From the NCBI GenBank assembly GCA_022821085.1, contig JAJEEG010000006.1, forward strand, positions 580,405-644,404: a stretch of 64,000 nucleotides of DNA. Direction: 5' to 3'. This stretch comes from Candidatus Latescibacterota bacterium (GTDB taxonomy: Bacteria > JAAXHH01). The notes under the pieces were generated by a model, which made no database searches, had not been told where the DNA came from, and worked only from the letters and a program-made list of their open reading frames with translations. Below, piece after piece: positions 8,923 through 17,436 of the stretch (the first letter of the stretch is position 1; every line of letters begins with the position of its first letter). Made by a program: the position numbers and the translations under genes.

Positions 8923-10533
8923 GTGCCTTCACCGTCCAGACCGAACATCCTGTGGATTTCCTTCGAGGATACCGGCCCTTACTACGGTTGCTACGGCGAC
9001 CCGGTGGCCCGCACGCCGAACGTGGACCGCTTCGCGGAGGAAGGGTGCCGGTGGACGCGCTGCTTTTCCACATCGGGGGTATGCGCCCCGGCCCGTTCGG
9101 CCATCATCACCGGGATGTACGCCATCTCCATCGGCACGCACCACATGCGGACCACCCACTTCGACTCCGCTACGCCTGAATTGCCCACGCCTTATTCCGC
9201 GGTCCCGCCCCACTACGTCAAGTGCTTCACCGAATACCTGCGGGCGGCGGGCTACTACTGCACGAACAATTTCAAGACCGACTACCAGTTCGAGCCGCCG
9301 CTGACGGCCTGGGACGAGCTGGGAAAGGATGCCCACTGGCGCAACCGGCCCGATCCGGACCAGCCTTTCTTCGCGGTCTTCAACCTCATGCGCAGCCACG
9401 AGAGCGGGATGTGGCCGGAAAAGTGCCCTTCACCCGAGTTCGATCCCGACGTCATCGAGCCGCCGCCCCATCTGCCCGACACGCCGGTCGTGCGGGAAGC
9501 CCTTGCCCGCATGTACACGCATATTGCCCACAACGACCTGGAATTCGGTTCCATACTGGGTCAGCTGGAAGCAGACGGGCTCGCCGGGCATACCCACGTC
9601 TTCAACTGGAGTGACCACGGCCCGCTGCCCCGGGGCAAGCGCTGGCCCTATGACGCGGGCATCCACGTGCCGCTCATCGCGCGGGGTCCGAACCTGGAAG
9701 CCGGGCGGGTATGCGAAGACCTGGTCAGCACGATCGACCTGGGCCCCACGATGCTGTCCCTGGCCGGCGTCGAAGTCCCGCACCATATCCAGGGCCACGC
9801 CTTTCTCGGGGAGCAGGCCAGACCGCCACGGGAATACGTCTTCGCCAGCCGGGATCGCCATGACGTGTCCTACGACATGGTCAGGGCCGTGCGCGACAGC
9901 CGGTACAAGTACATCCGGAACTACCGGCCCGATCATCCCTATCTATCCTGGATACCCTACCGCAACCGCCATCCGATCATGCAGGAGATCTGGCGGCTTC
10001 ACCTGGAGGGCGGCCTGGACGAGGCCCAGTCGGCCCTGTTCCGGTACCCCAGGCCCGTCGAAGAGTTCTACGACACGGCGGTTGATCCGCACGAAATACA
10101 CAATCTGGCCGCCGATCCGCTGTTCCGCGGTGACCTGGAGCGGATGCGCGGGGCGCTCGACACATGGCTCGAGGAAGTGGGCGACCTGGGCCGGATTTCC
10201 GAGAGCGAGATGGTCGGAAACTGGTATCCGGGCGGCCGCCAGCCGGAGACCGCTCCCGTAGTCTGTGTGCCCATATGTACCGAAAGCCCCGGGATCGACC
10301 CGGCACTGGAGGGCGGCTCGTTCGAAGGGCCCATGCAGCTGCAGCTTCACTGCGCCACGCAGGGCGCTTCCATCGCTTACACGCTCCAGACAGGGGATGA
10401 CCCCCACTGGCTGTTGTATTCCGAACCGCTGCGTCTTCACGCCGGTGACTACCAGGTGCGGGCCCGGGCGATACGCATAGGATACCGGGAAAGCCCCGAG
10501 ATCCGGGCGAGGTTTGTGGTTAGGCAAGCCTAA
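8923..10533 (+). CDS. Cys-type sulfatase with C-terminal CHB_HEX-like domain
   Basis: An arylsulfatase-superfamily hydrolase of 536 residues. The N-terminus carries the metal-site region NILWISFEDTG. Cys54-Ala-Pro-Ala-Arg58 is the C-x-P-x-R formylglycine motif, so Cys54 needs oxidation to formylglycine. Downstream are VFNWSDHGPLPRGKRWPYDAG and VSTIDLGPTMLSLAG. The last 80 residues (GPMQLQLHCATQGASIAYTL and onwards) resemble the beta-sandwich found at the C-terminus of some glycosidases and sulfatases. The start is GTG, downstream of AAGGAGAAA. No clear signal peptide is visible. The maturation enzyme is not in the window. The substrate could be a sulfated glycan, but this is not shown. Confidence 0.9.
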   Translation: MPSPSRPNILWISFEDTGPYYGCYGDPVARTPNVDRFAEEGCRWTRCFSTSGVCAPARSAIITGMYAISIGTHHMRTTHFDSATPELPTPYSAVPPHYVKCFTEYLRAAGYYCTNNFKTDYQFEPPLTAWDELGKDAHWRNRPDPDQPFFAVFNLMRSHESGMWPEKCPSPEFDPDVIEPPPHLPDTPVVREALARMYTHIAHNDLEFGSILGQLEADGLAGHTHVFNWSDHGPLPRGKRWPYDAGIHVPLIARGPNLEAGRVCEDLVSTIDLGPTMLSLAGVEVPHHIQGHAFLGEQARPPREYVFASRDRHDVSYDMVRAVRDSRYKYIRNYRPDHPYLSWIPYRNRHPIMQEIWRLHLEGGLDEAQSALFRYPRPVEEFYDTAVDPHEIHNLAADPLFRGDLERMRGALDTWLEEVGDLGRISESEMVGNWYPGGRQPETAPVVCVPICTESPGIDPALEGGSFEGPMQLQLHCATQGASIAYTLQTGDDPHWLLYSEPLRLHAGDYQVRARAIRIGYRESPEIRARFVVRQA

Positions 10534-10696
10534 CCGGCGCGACGGCGAGCCACGGCCAGCGCGACCGTGAATAACAGCCCGGGGCCCGGGTGCGCCCGGC
10601 CCGGTCTTCAAATGGGTTGACCATCGGGTTGTCAGTCGTTAACAAAATACGGTTAGAATCCGTGACGTATGGGCGTACCGAACCCGGAGACCCGCC

Positions 10697-11548
10697 ATGG
10701 ACCCTTCCTGTCTCGCCTACAGTCTGACGGACGAAGAGCGGAAACGCTTCGATGACCAGGGATATTTCATCGTGGAGGACGTCCTGCCGTGCGACATGGT
10801 CGAAGCCCTGGGACGGATCGCGGACCGCATCGACGCGGAATGCCGCCCGAACATGGGGGGCGGCCCCTACAGCATCAAGAACCACTTCGACATCATCGGC
10901 CAGGACGATCTGCTGCTGGAACTGCTCGACTGGCCGAAGACCTTTCCCAAGGTCTGGGGTATTCTCGGCTGGCACATCCAGCTGTACCATTCCCATTTGA
11001 TCGTCTCGCCCGCATGCCCGGCGGACCAGAAGCCTAAAAAACGGCGCCTGGGCTGGCACCAGGACAGTGGAAGGCTCAATATTGACCTGGAGACCACGCC
11101 CCGTCCGCGGGTGTCGCTGAAAGTGGCCTTCTTCCTGAGCGACTGCACGGCGACCGACCGGGGCAACTTCCACGCCGTTCCGGGCAGCCACCGGAGCGAC
11201 GTGATCGAGTTCCCCGATGAAGCCGAACGGGATCCGGAGGGCGCCGTCCCGATCCTTGCCGCGGCCGGAGACGCCGTGTTCTTCGATCGCCGGCTCTGGC
11301 ACGCATCCGGGATCAACTATTCCGACATTACCCGCAAGGTGCTGTTCTACGGCTACAGTTACCGCTGGCTGCGTCCCCGGGACAACATGACGGTCGATCA
11401 CTACATGGACCGCAGCGACCCCATCCGCAGGCAGCTTCTGGGCGCCGGGCCTTCGGGCGGCCATGGCTTTACTTCGCCCCTGCCCGAAGACATCCCCCTG
11501 CGCGAATGGATCGGCAAGCACGCGGGCCCGGAATTCGTGATAAGCTGA
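10697..11548 (+). CDS. phytanoyl-CoA dioxygenase (PhyH) family protein, copy 1
   Basis: A 283-residue Fe(II)/2-oxoglutarate dioxygenase. His121 and Asp123 in GWHQDSG plus His202 in RRLWHASG form the expected iron triad, and an Arg follows shortly after for 2-oxoglutarate binding. Neighbouring segments (FFLSDCTATDRGNFHAVPGS) are typical of the family. The substrate is unknown; PhyH-like enzymes hydroxylate lipids, antibiotics and many small molecules. A possible weak promoter (TTGTCA, 19 bp, TAGAAT) lies at 10629-10659. Only 11 bp separate it from the unknown small gene and the ATPase cluster downstream, so it may be co-transcribed with them. Confidence 0.88.
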   Translation: MDPSCLAYSLTDEERKRFDDQGYFIVEDVLPCDMVEALGRIADRIDAECRPNMGGGPYSIKNHFDIIGQDDLLLELLDWPKTFPKVWGILGWHIQLYHSHLIVSPACPADQKPKKRRLGWHQDSGRLNIDLETTPRPRVSLKVAFFLSDCTATDRGNFHAVPGSHRSDVIEFPDEAERDPEGAVPILAAAGDAVFFDRRLWHASGINYSDITRKVLFYGYSYRWLRPRDNMTVDHYMDRSDPIRRQLLGAGPSGGHGFTSPLPEDIPLREWIGKHAGPEFVIS

Positions 11549-11559
11549 GGCGGTCCTGC

Positions 11560-11853
11560 ATGAGTGATTCCACCGGAGACCTGGCGGAACAGCAGGCCCT
11601 GCTCGACCGGATCGCCGAAGCCGTGGTCGCGCGCGAGCTCACCGCGCCCGCGGTCCTCTTCCTGGAATCCATGAAACCCCTCTCGTTCCTGGGCGGCCAG
11701 TTCATGGCTTTTTTCAGCCCCTTCATTCACATGGTGGTGGACGCGTCGGACTACGACCGGATCGCCGAGGCCATCGAGCGCCGGGAGAACGTGGAGTTCC
11801 TGATCCAGCGCATAGAGCATCACGCCTCCGGGGCGGATGACACAGCCAACTGA
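11560..11853 (+). CDS. small conserved-looking helical protein upstream of the MutL-like ATPase
   Basis: This 97-residue protein starts at the ATG at 11560, with GAGG eight bases upstream; the longer track start inside the PhyH gene has no such support. The sequence is an amphipathic helix, a hydrophobic central segment (PLSFLGGQFMAFFSPFIHMVV) and a charged C-terminal helix (AIERRENVEFLIQRIE). It could insert partly into the membrane or be a small helical bundle. It overlaps the ATPase gene by 17 bp, so the two products are probably made together. I do not recognise a named family. Confidence 0.7.
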   Translation: MSDSTGDLAEQQALLDRIAEAVVARELTAPAVLFLESMKPLSFLGGQFMAFFSPFIHMVVDASDYDRIAEAIERRENVEFLIQRIEHHASGADDTAN

Positions 11854-13660
11854 CTCCATGTCTCTTCCAACAGAAACCAACGTCATCCTGGCCACGGACT
11901 GCGGCAGCACGACCACCAAGGCGATCCTGATCGAGCGACGCGACGGCGCCTACCGGCTCGTCGTTCGCGGCGAGGCGCCGACGACCGTGGAAGCGCCCTT
12001 CGAAGACGTCACGCGGGGCGTCCTCAACGCGGTGCGCGAAGTGGAGGAGCAGTCCGGCCGCGAGATCCTCGACGGAGAACGGATCGTGTCGCCCGCCGAG
12101 GGCGGCCGCGGCGTGGATATCTACGTCTCGACGAGCAGCGCCGGCGGCGGGCTCCAGATGATGGTGGCCGGCGTGGTCAAGAGCATGACCGCCGAGAGTG
12201 CCGAACGGGCGGCGCTCGGCGCGGGCGCCATCGTCATGGAAACCCTGGCCTCCAACGACGGGCGTCTGCCCCACGAGCGCATCGAACGCATCCGTCAGCT
12301 CCGGCCGGACATGATCCTGCTGTCCGGCGGCGTGGACGGCGGCACGAAGTCCCACGTTGTCGAGATGGCCGAACTGATCGCCGCGGCGGACCCGAGACCC
12401 CGGCTGGGCAGCGGCTACGATCTGCCGGTCATCTACGCCGGGAACGCCGACGCCCGCGAAGACATTGCCCGGATTCTGGCCGATCGGACGGAACTCAGCC
12501 GGGTGGACAACCTGCGGCCCGTGCTCGAAGCGGAGAACCTGGGTCCCGCCCGGGAACAGATCCATACCCTGTTCATGGAACACGTGATGGCCCAGGCGCC
12601 CGGGTACGGCGACCTGATGGCGTGGACCCACGTGCCGATCATGCCCACGCCCGGCGCCGTGGGACGGATGGTGCGGGTCGTCGCGGAACGAAACGGTATC
12701 GACGTGCTGGGCGTTGATATCGGCGGTGCGACCACCGACGTGTTTTCGGTCTTCGGCGGCGTGTTCAACCGGACCGTCAGCGCCAATCTCGGCATGAGCT
12801 ACAGCATTTCCAACGTGTTGACGGAGGCGGGCCTGGAGGCCATCGCGCGGTGGCTGCCCTTTGAGATTACCGACGCCGACCTGAAGGACCGCATGGGCAA
12901 CAAGATGATCCGGCCCACCAGCATTCCCCAGACCATGGAGGAGTTGATCATCGAGCAGGCTGTGGCCCGCGAGGCCCTGCGGCTGGCCTTCGAGCAGCAC
13001 AGGAACTTCGCCGTCGAGTTGAAGGGCGTTCAACAGCTTCGGACGATATCGGACACCTTCGACCAGCAGACGGGCGGCCGGACCCTGGTCGACCTGATGA
13101 ACCTGGACCTGATCATCGGCAGCGGGGGCGTGCTCTCCCACGCGCCGGGCCGGGCGCAGGCCGCGCTGATGATGGTGGACGCCTTCCAGCCGGAGGGCAT
13201 CACGAACCTGGCGGTGGACAGCATCTTCATGATGCCCCACCTGGGCGTGCTGTCGACCGTGCATGAAACCGCGGCGCTGGAGGTGTTCGACCGGGATTGC
13301 CTCGTCCATCTCGGCCCATGCGTTGCGCCCGTGGGTACCGGGGCGCCCGGCTCCCCGTGCGCCACCGTCCGGGCGAGGTCGGACGACGGGGAATGGACGC
13401 ACGAGGCGGCCGTGGGCGAACTGGCCGCGATCCCGGCCGGAGAGGCGGAGGAGATCGTCCTGGAGGTCGCGCCGTCGCGCGGATTCGACGCCGGTGCGGG
13501 ACGGGGCGTGCGTGTCGACCGTAACGTGCGGAACGGCCCCCTGGGCGTGATCATCGACACCCGCGGCAGGCCGCTTCAACGGCCGAAGGACGCGGCTGTA
13601 CGGGTAGAAACGCTGCAAAGGGAATACCGCGCACTCGACCTCTATCCGGAGCCGGGATGA
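11837..13660 (+). CDS. MutL/GlmL-like ASKHA ATPase (glutamate mutase L family)
   Basis: A 607-residue protein of the family annotated as glutamate mutase L (MutL/GlmL). The ASKHA nucleotide-binding motifs are clear: phosphate-1 ATDCGSTTTKAIL, SGGVDGG, phosphate-2 VLGVDIGGATTDVFS and a late glycine-rich GSGGVLSHAP. Characterised relatives act with B12-dependent aminomutases such as glutamate or ornithine mutase, probably as reactivating chaperones. No mutase subunit or B12-binding DxHxxG motif occurs in the window. Instead the gene overlaps a RnfC-like/KOW gene by 4 bp and heads a run of membrane-protein genes. An alternative start is the ATG at 11858. The true client is unknown. Confidence 0.85.
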   Translation: MTQPTDSMSLPTETNVILATDCGSTTTKAILIERRDGAYRLVVRGEAPTTVEAPFEDVTRGVLNAVREVEEQSGREILDGERIVSPAEGGRGVDIYVSTSSAGGGLQMMVAGVVKSMTAESAERAALGAGAIVMETLASNDGRLPHERIERIRQLRPDMILLSGGVDGGTKSHVVEMAELIAAADPRPRLGSGYDLPVIYAGNADAREDIARILADRTELSRVDNLRPVLEAENLGPAREQIHTLFMEHVMAQAPGYGDLMAWTHVPIMPTPGAVGRMVRVVAERNGIDVLGVDIGGATTDVFSVFGGVFNRTVSANLGMSYSISNVLTEAGLEAIARWLPFEITDADLKDRMGNKMIRPTSIPQTMEELIIEQAVAREALRLAFEQHRNFAVELKGVQQLRTISDTFDQQTGGRTLVDLMNLDLIIGSGGVLSHAPGRAQAALMMVDAFQPEGITNLAVDSIFMMPHLGVLSTVHETAALEVFDRDCLVHLGPCVAPVGTGAPGSPCATVRARSDDGEWTHEAAVGELAAIPAGEAEEIVLEVAPSRGFDAGAGRGVRVDRNVRNGPLGVIIDTRGRPLQRPKDAAVRVETLQREYRALDLYPEPG

Positions 13661-14784
13661 TGGCCCATGCCTATACATCCGGTCTGCGTGTATCCTCCCG
13701 GACCGTCGTTGCCAGGACGCGCCGTCTACCGCTGAGCGGCCAGGTGCTGGTGAATGTCGGCGACCAGGTAAGACCCGACACGGTGGTCGCCGAAACCTAC
13801 CTGCCCGGCCCGGTGCACAACGTCAATGTGGCCAATGCCCTGGCCATCGCACCCGATGAAGTACCGGGCTGCATGCTCAGGCAACGGGGCGAACCGGTGG
13901 CGAAAGGCGAGTTGATCGCCGAATCGAAGGGGATCTTCGGTCTGTTCAAGTCCAGCGTCCGGAGTCCCGAAAGCGGCACGATCGAAATGGTATCGGATGT
14001 GACCGGGCAGGTGCTCATCCGGGAACCGTCGACCCCGGTGCGGATCAACGCCTACCTCGACGGCACGGTCACCGAAACACTACCCGGTGAGGGCGTCGTG
14101 GTGGAAACGGCCGGCGCCTGCATTCAGGGGATCTTCGGCGTGGGGGGCGAAACGCACGCGCCCATATGCCAGATCGTTCAATCGCCCGAGGACGAGGTCA
14201 CCGGCGAAATGATCGATGACCGCCTGCGGGGCATGATCGTCTGTTGCGGATCCATGATCACCCTTGACGCGCTGCGTAAGTTGATAGAGGTCGGCGCGTC
14301 CGGCGTGGTCGTGGGCGGCATGCGGTACCACGATATCGGCGACCTCCTGGGATACCAGATCGGCGTCGCGGTGACCGGCGGGGAAGACATCGGACTGACC
14401 ATGATCGTCACCGAGGGATTCGGACGCCTGCCCATGGCCGAACGCACTTTCGAACTCCTCCGTTCCCTGCAGGACCGCGAAGCTTCCCTGAGCGGCGCCA
14501 CGCAGATCCGGGCCGGTGTGATCCGTCCCGAGATCATCATCAAATCCGACGGTGGCGAGGCGACTTCGGATCGGGCGAGCACGGCCGGCCGCGGCCTTGA
14601 AGCCGGTTCGCTGGTACGCCTGATCCGCGAACCCTGGTTCGGGGAACTCGCCACGGTGGCGTCGCTGCCTGAACAGCCTGTGCGGCTTCCCACGGGCGCA
14701 TTCGCCCGGGTGCTGGAAGCGCGCAGGACCAACGGAACGCTCGTGACGGTGCCCCGGGCGAACGTGGAGATCGTGGAGACCTGA
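13657..14784 (+). CDS. unknown protein with barrel-sandwich (RnfC-like) and C-terminal KOW/SH3-like segments
   Basis: A 375-residue soluble-looking protein. The first 120 residues (LSGQVLVNVGDQVRPDTVVA, then KSSVRSPESGTIEMVSDVTG) resemble the barrel-sandwich or hammerhead fold seen in RnfC and biotinyl-like domains, but no biotin- or lipoyl-lysine motif is present. The middle (MIVCCGSMITLDALRKLIEV) has a Gly-rich helix-strand pattern. The C-terminus (LVRLIREPWFGELATVASLP) reads like a KOW/SH3 barrel. Its start overlaps the ATPase stop by 4 bp and its stop overlaps the DUF6754-like start by 1 bp, so tight translational coupling is expected. The function is unknown. A docking or scaffold role between the ATPase and the membrane subunits is inference. 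Confidence 0.75.
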   Translation: MMAHAYTSGLRVSSRTVVARTRRLPLSGQVLVNVGDQVRPDTVVAETYLPGPVHNVNVANALAIAPDEVPGCMLRQRGEPVAKGELIAESKGIFGLFKSSVRSPESGTIEMVSDVTGQVLIREPSTPVRINAYLDGTVTETLPGEGVVVETAGACIQGIFGVGGETHAPICQIVQSPEDEVTGEMIDDRLRGMIVCCGSMITLDALRKLIEVGASGVVVGGMRYHDIGDLLGYQIGVAVTGGEDIGLTMIVTEGFGRLPMAERTFELLRSLQDREASLSGATQIRAGVIRPEIIIKSDGGEATSDRASTAGRGLEAGSLVRLIREPWFGELATVASLPEQPVRLPTGAFARVLEARRTNGTLVTVPRANVEIVET

Positions 14785-15761
14785 TGTACCTTTTTTCGAC
14801 CACCGGCAGACCGCCAGGCGTACCCCATTCGAACGGACTGTCGCGCGCGGTCCCCGCCTTCGCGGCGATCTTCGCCTTGTCGCGCGCGGTCCCCGCCTTC
14901 GCGGCGATCTTCTCCCTGCTGCAGGCGGATCCCGTTTTCGCCCAGGCCGCCTCCGAATCCGGCTGGTTCAACGCGGACCGGACCCAGGCCCTGGTCCTGG
15001 GGATCATCCTGACGGGCGCTATCCTGCTCTACGTCGTGCTGGCCTCCGCGGGCCGGCCGCTGTTCATACGCAAGATCGCCGGCCTGGACACGGTGGAGGA
15101 AGCCGTGGGACGGGCGACGGAGATGGGCAAGCCCATCCTCTACGTCCCCGGCCTGAACGACATGGACGAGGTGCAGACCATCGCGTCCATGAACCTGCTG
15201 GGCCATCTCGCCACCATCATCGCGGGCTACGATTCCAGGCTGCACGTGCCGGTACGCAAGTCCCTCGTCATGAGCGTGGCCCGGGAAACCGTGCAGCAGT
15301 CCTACCTGTCCGCGGGCCGCCCCGACGCCTACCAGGAGGACGACATTCACTACGTCTCGGATGCCCAGTTTGCATACGCGGCGGCCGTCGACGGCATCAT
15401 CGTGCGGGAAAAGCCGGCCGCCTGTTTCTACCTGGGCGGGTTCTACGCCGAGTCCCTGATCCTGGCGGAAACGGGCAACTCCATCGGGGCCATACAGATC
15501 GCGGGAACGGCAAGGCCGCCCCAGCTGCCCTTCTTCGTGGCGGCCTGCGACTATACGCTGATCGGGGAGGAATTGTTCGCCGCCAGCGCGTACCTGTCCA
15601 AGGAACCGCGCATGCTGGGCAGCCTGAAGGGACAGGACGCCGGCAAGGGCATCGCCATCGTATTCATCCTGGCCGGCAGCGCGCTGGCCACCCTTTATTC
15701 CGTTACCGGAAGTGAAACCGTCCGCGAAGTCTCCGAAATCGTGCTCTGGCTTTTCAGGTAG
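14784..15761 (+). CDS. DUF6754-like membrane-anchored protein
   Basis: A 325-residue protein. A hydrophobic N-terminal region contains an exact 13-residue duplication (SRAVPAFAAIFAL-type). A clear transmembrane helix lies near residues 69-88, followed by a cytoplasmic-type domain beginning RPLFIRKIAGLDTVEEAVGR and including LAETGNSIGAIQIAGT and LPFFVAACDYTLIGEEL, and a final transmembrane helix near 295-312. This pattern matches what I recall as DUF6754, a family without known function. The ATG overlaps the previous stop by one base. The length fits the family apart from the extra N-terminal repeat. Confidence 0.7.
   Translation: MYLFSTTGRPPGVPHSNGLSRAVPAFAAIFALSRAVPAFAAIFSLLQADPVFAQAASESGWFNADRTQALVLGIILTGAILLYVVLASAGRPLFIRKIAGLDTVEEAVGRATEMGKPILYVPGLNDMDEVQTIASMNLLGHLATIIAGYDSRLHVPVRKSLVMSVARETVQQSYLSAGRPDAYQEDDIHYVSDAQFAYAAAVDGIIVREKPAACFYLGGFYAESLILAETGNSIGAIQIAGTARPPQLPFFVAACDYTLIGEELFAASAYLSKEPRMLGSLKGQDAGKGIAIVFILAGSALATLYSVTGSETVREVSEIVLWLFR
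14839..14912 (+). repeat. 39-bp in-frame tandem duplication in the DUF6754-like gene
   Basis: TGTCGCGCGCGGTCCCCGCC and its continuation occur twice, 39 bp apart, with the second copy exact for 35 bp. It adds 13 residues to the hydrophobic N-terminal region. Confidence 0.85.
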
Positions 15762-15766
15762 ACCCC

Positions 15767-16447
15767 ATGCGCCGTAGAATACCTCTTATCATCACTTTCA
15801 TCATCGGTGTGGTCCTGATCACGGGTTACTTCGTGACTCGGGGCCCCTTCAACACGCTCTACGAGAGCTTCTCGGACTACTTCGCCATCATTACCGTCTT
15901 TGCGTTCATCCTCGGTGGCGGCAGCCTGCTCAAGATACATCTGAAACGCGTTTCCAGCCGCGCCGCGGACTGGCCCTACAGCGTGGTCACCCTGGTGGCC
16001 TTCCTCGTCACCCTGGTGATCGGCCTGTTCAAGGTGGGCAACCCCGGCGGGATGAGCGGGGAAATCCTGGCCTCGGGTTCCTGGCTGCGGTTCATGTTCG
16101 ACGGGGTCTACAATCCGCTGTCGGCCACCATGTTCTCCCTGCTGGCCTTCTTCGTCGCCTCGGCGTCCTACCGCGCCTTCAGGGCGCGCACTAAGGAGGC
16201 CACCATCCTCCTGTCGGCCGCCCTGGTCATCCTGCTGGGAAGGACCCCCGTAGGGGCCTGGATGACGGCCTGGATGCCGGAAAGCCTGGCATTCCTCGAA
16301 CTGCCGAACCTGGCCAACTGGATCATGGCCTGGCCCAATACGGCCGGCCAGCGGGCCATCATGATCGGCATCGCCCTGGGGGTCATCGCGACTTCCCTGC
16401 GCATCATCCTGGGGATCGAACGCAACTACCTGGGCCGGGGAGAGTAA
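15767..16447 (+). CDS. polytopic membrane protein of the MutL/DUF6754 cluster
   Basis: A 226-residue, very hydrophobic protein with about six predicted transmembrane helices, starting with MRRRIPLIITFIIGVVLI and including long helices near residues 42-60, 75-90, 105-130, 140-160 and 185-215. It has no recognisable catalytic motif. AGG precedes the ATG, and only 5 bp separate it from the DUF6754-like gene, so it is almost certainly in the same operon. Its function is unknown; it probably forms part of a membrane complex with its neighbours. Confidence 0.75.
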   Translation: MRRRIPLIITFIIGVVLITGYFVTRGPFNTLYESFSDYFAIITVFAFILGGGSLLKIHLKRVSSRAADWPYSVVTLVAFLVTLVIGLFKVGNPGGMSGEILASGSWLRFMFDGVYNPLSATMFSLLAFFVASASYRAFRARTKEATILLSAALVILLGRTPVGAWMTAWMPESLAFLELPNLANWIMAWPNTAGQRAIMIGIALGVIATSLRIILGIERNYLGRGE

Positions 16448-16449
16448 GC

Positions 16450-17325
16450 ATGCGGATTCCCGATTCCATCCTGCGGATCGACCGCCGGATCATCTTCCTG
16501 CTCATCGGGGCGGCGGTCTGCATCCCGCTGATCCTGAAACCCCGCTTCCAGGACAGTCCCACGCCCATCGTACAGTCGATCTTCGACACCGTGGAACGGC
16601 TTCCGGCCGGGTCGCGGGTGTTCCTTTCCTTCGACTACGGTCCGGACACCGCACCCGAACTCGACCCCATGGCAAAGGCCCTCGTGCGGCATACGATGAC
16701 CCGCGGCCACGAAGTGTCCTTCTTCACCCTGTTTCCCGAAGGGGTGGGACAAATCAAGAAGATCACGGACAACCTGCTGCCCGTGGAGTTCCCGGACAAG
16801 GCGTACGGGCGGGACTACGTGAACCTGGGGTACAAGGCCGGACTGGGCGGCGCGATCAACACCATGGTGGTCAACTTCCGGACCCTGGTCAATGCCGACG
16901 CGGAGGGCACGCCGCTCGACGACCTGCCCATAACCGCGGACGTGGACGAGATGGTGGACTACGTCATCATCCTGAGCCTGACCGCGGGGGATCCGGGACT
17001 GAAGGAGTGGATACAGTTCGCGGGCGACATCGCGGGGATCCCCGTCATGGGAGGCGGCACGGCCGTGGTGGCGCCGGAACTCTATCCCTACTATCCCCAG
17101 CAGCTGGTCGGGCTGATGGGCGGCCTCAAAGGGGCCTCCGAGTACGAGTCCGCCCTGGTGGACCGGTATCCGACCTACCGGAACGCCACCATGGAGGCCA
17201 CCATGCGCATGGGTCCCCAGGTCGTGACCCACGTGTTGATCGTCCTGCTGGTCCTGCTGGGCAACCTGGCCTACTTCCTTGGCCGGTCTGACCGGAGGAA
17301 CCGGGCAGGCCGGACGGGCCAGTGA
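16450..17325 (+). CDS. membrane-anchored protein of the MutL/DUF6754 cluster, unknown
   Basis: A 291-residue protein with an N-terminal transmembrane segment (RIIFLLIGAAVCIPLIL), a large domain of about 210 residues and a C-terminal helix (THVLIVLLVLLGNLAYFLG). The central domain shows an alternating strand-helix pattern (AGSRVFLSFDYGPDTAPELD, DYVIILSLTAGDPGLKEW, IPVMGGGTAVVAPELYPYYP) suggestive of an alpha/beta fold, probably on the outer face of the membrane. GGGGAG precedes the ATG, two bases after the previous stop. The last dozen residues lie in a G+C-rich repeat that continues past the stop codon, so the tail may be recently extended. Confidence 0.72.
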   Translation: MRIPDSILRIDRRIIFLLIGAAVCIPLILKPRFQDSPTPIVQSIFDTVERLPAGSRVFLSFDYGPDTAPELDPMAKALVRHTMTRGHEVSFFTLFPEGVGQIKKITDNLLPVEFPDKAYGRDYVNLGYKAGLGGAINTMVVNFRTLVNADAEGTPLDDLPITADVDEMVDYVIILSLTAGDPGLKEWIQFAGDIAGIPVMGGGTAVVAPELYPYYPQQLVGLMGGLKGASEYESALVDRYPTYRNATMEATMRMGPQVVTHVLIVLLVLLGNLAYFLGRSDRRNRAGRTGQ

Positions 17326-17363
17326 GACCGAGCACGCCAGGGCCGGACGGGCCAGTGAGACCG
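17310..17363 (+). repeat. direct repeat spanning a gene end
   Basis: A 21-bp sequence, CCGGACGGGCCAGTGAGACC plus G, occurs at 17310-17330 and 17343-17363. The first copy contains the TGA stop of the upstream gene. More degenerate GGGCAGGCCAGG-type units follow. Confidence 0.75.
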
Positions 17364-17436
17364 GGCAGGCCAGGGGAGCCGGGCCGGCCTTACGAGCCAG
17401 GGGGCCGGATCTGACGCCGGCCATCGAGGACTTTTT

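Noticed and set aside
11723-13678. 651-residue minus-strand ORF antisense to the MutL-like ATPase
   Set aside because: It is composed of Arg/His/Pro/Gly-rich shadow sequence without motifs; long antisense ORFs are expected at this G+C content.
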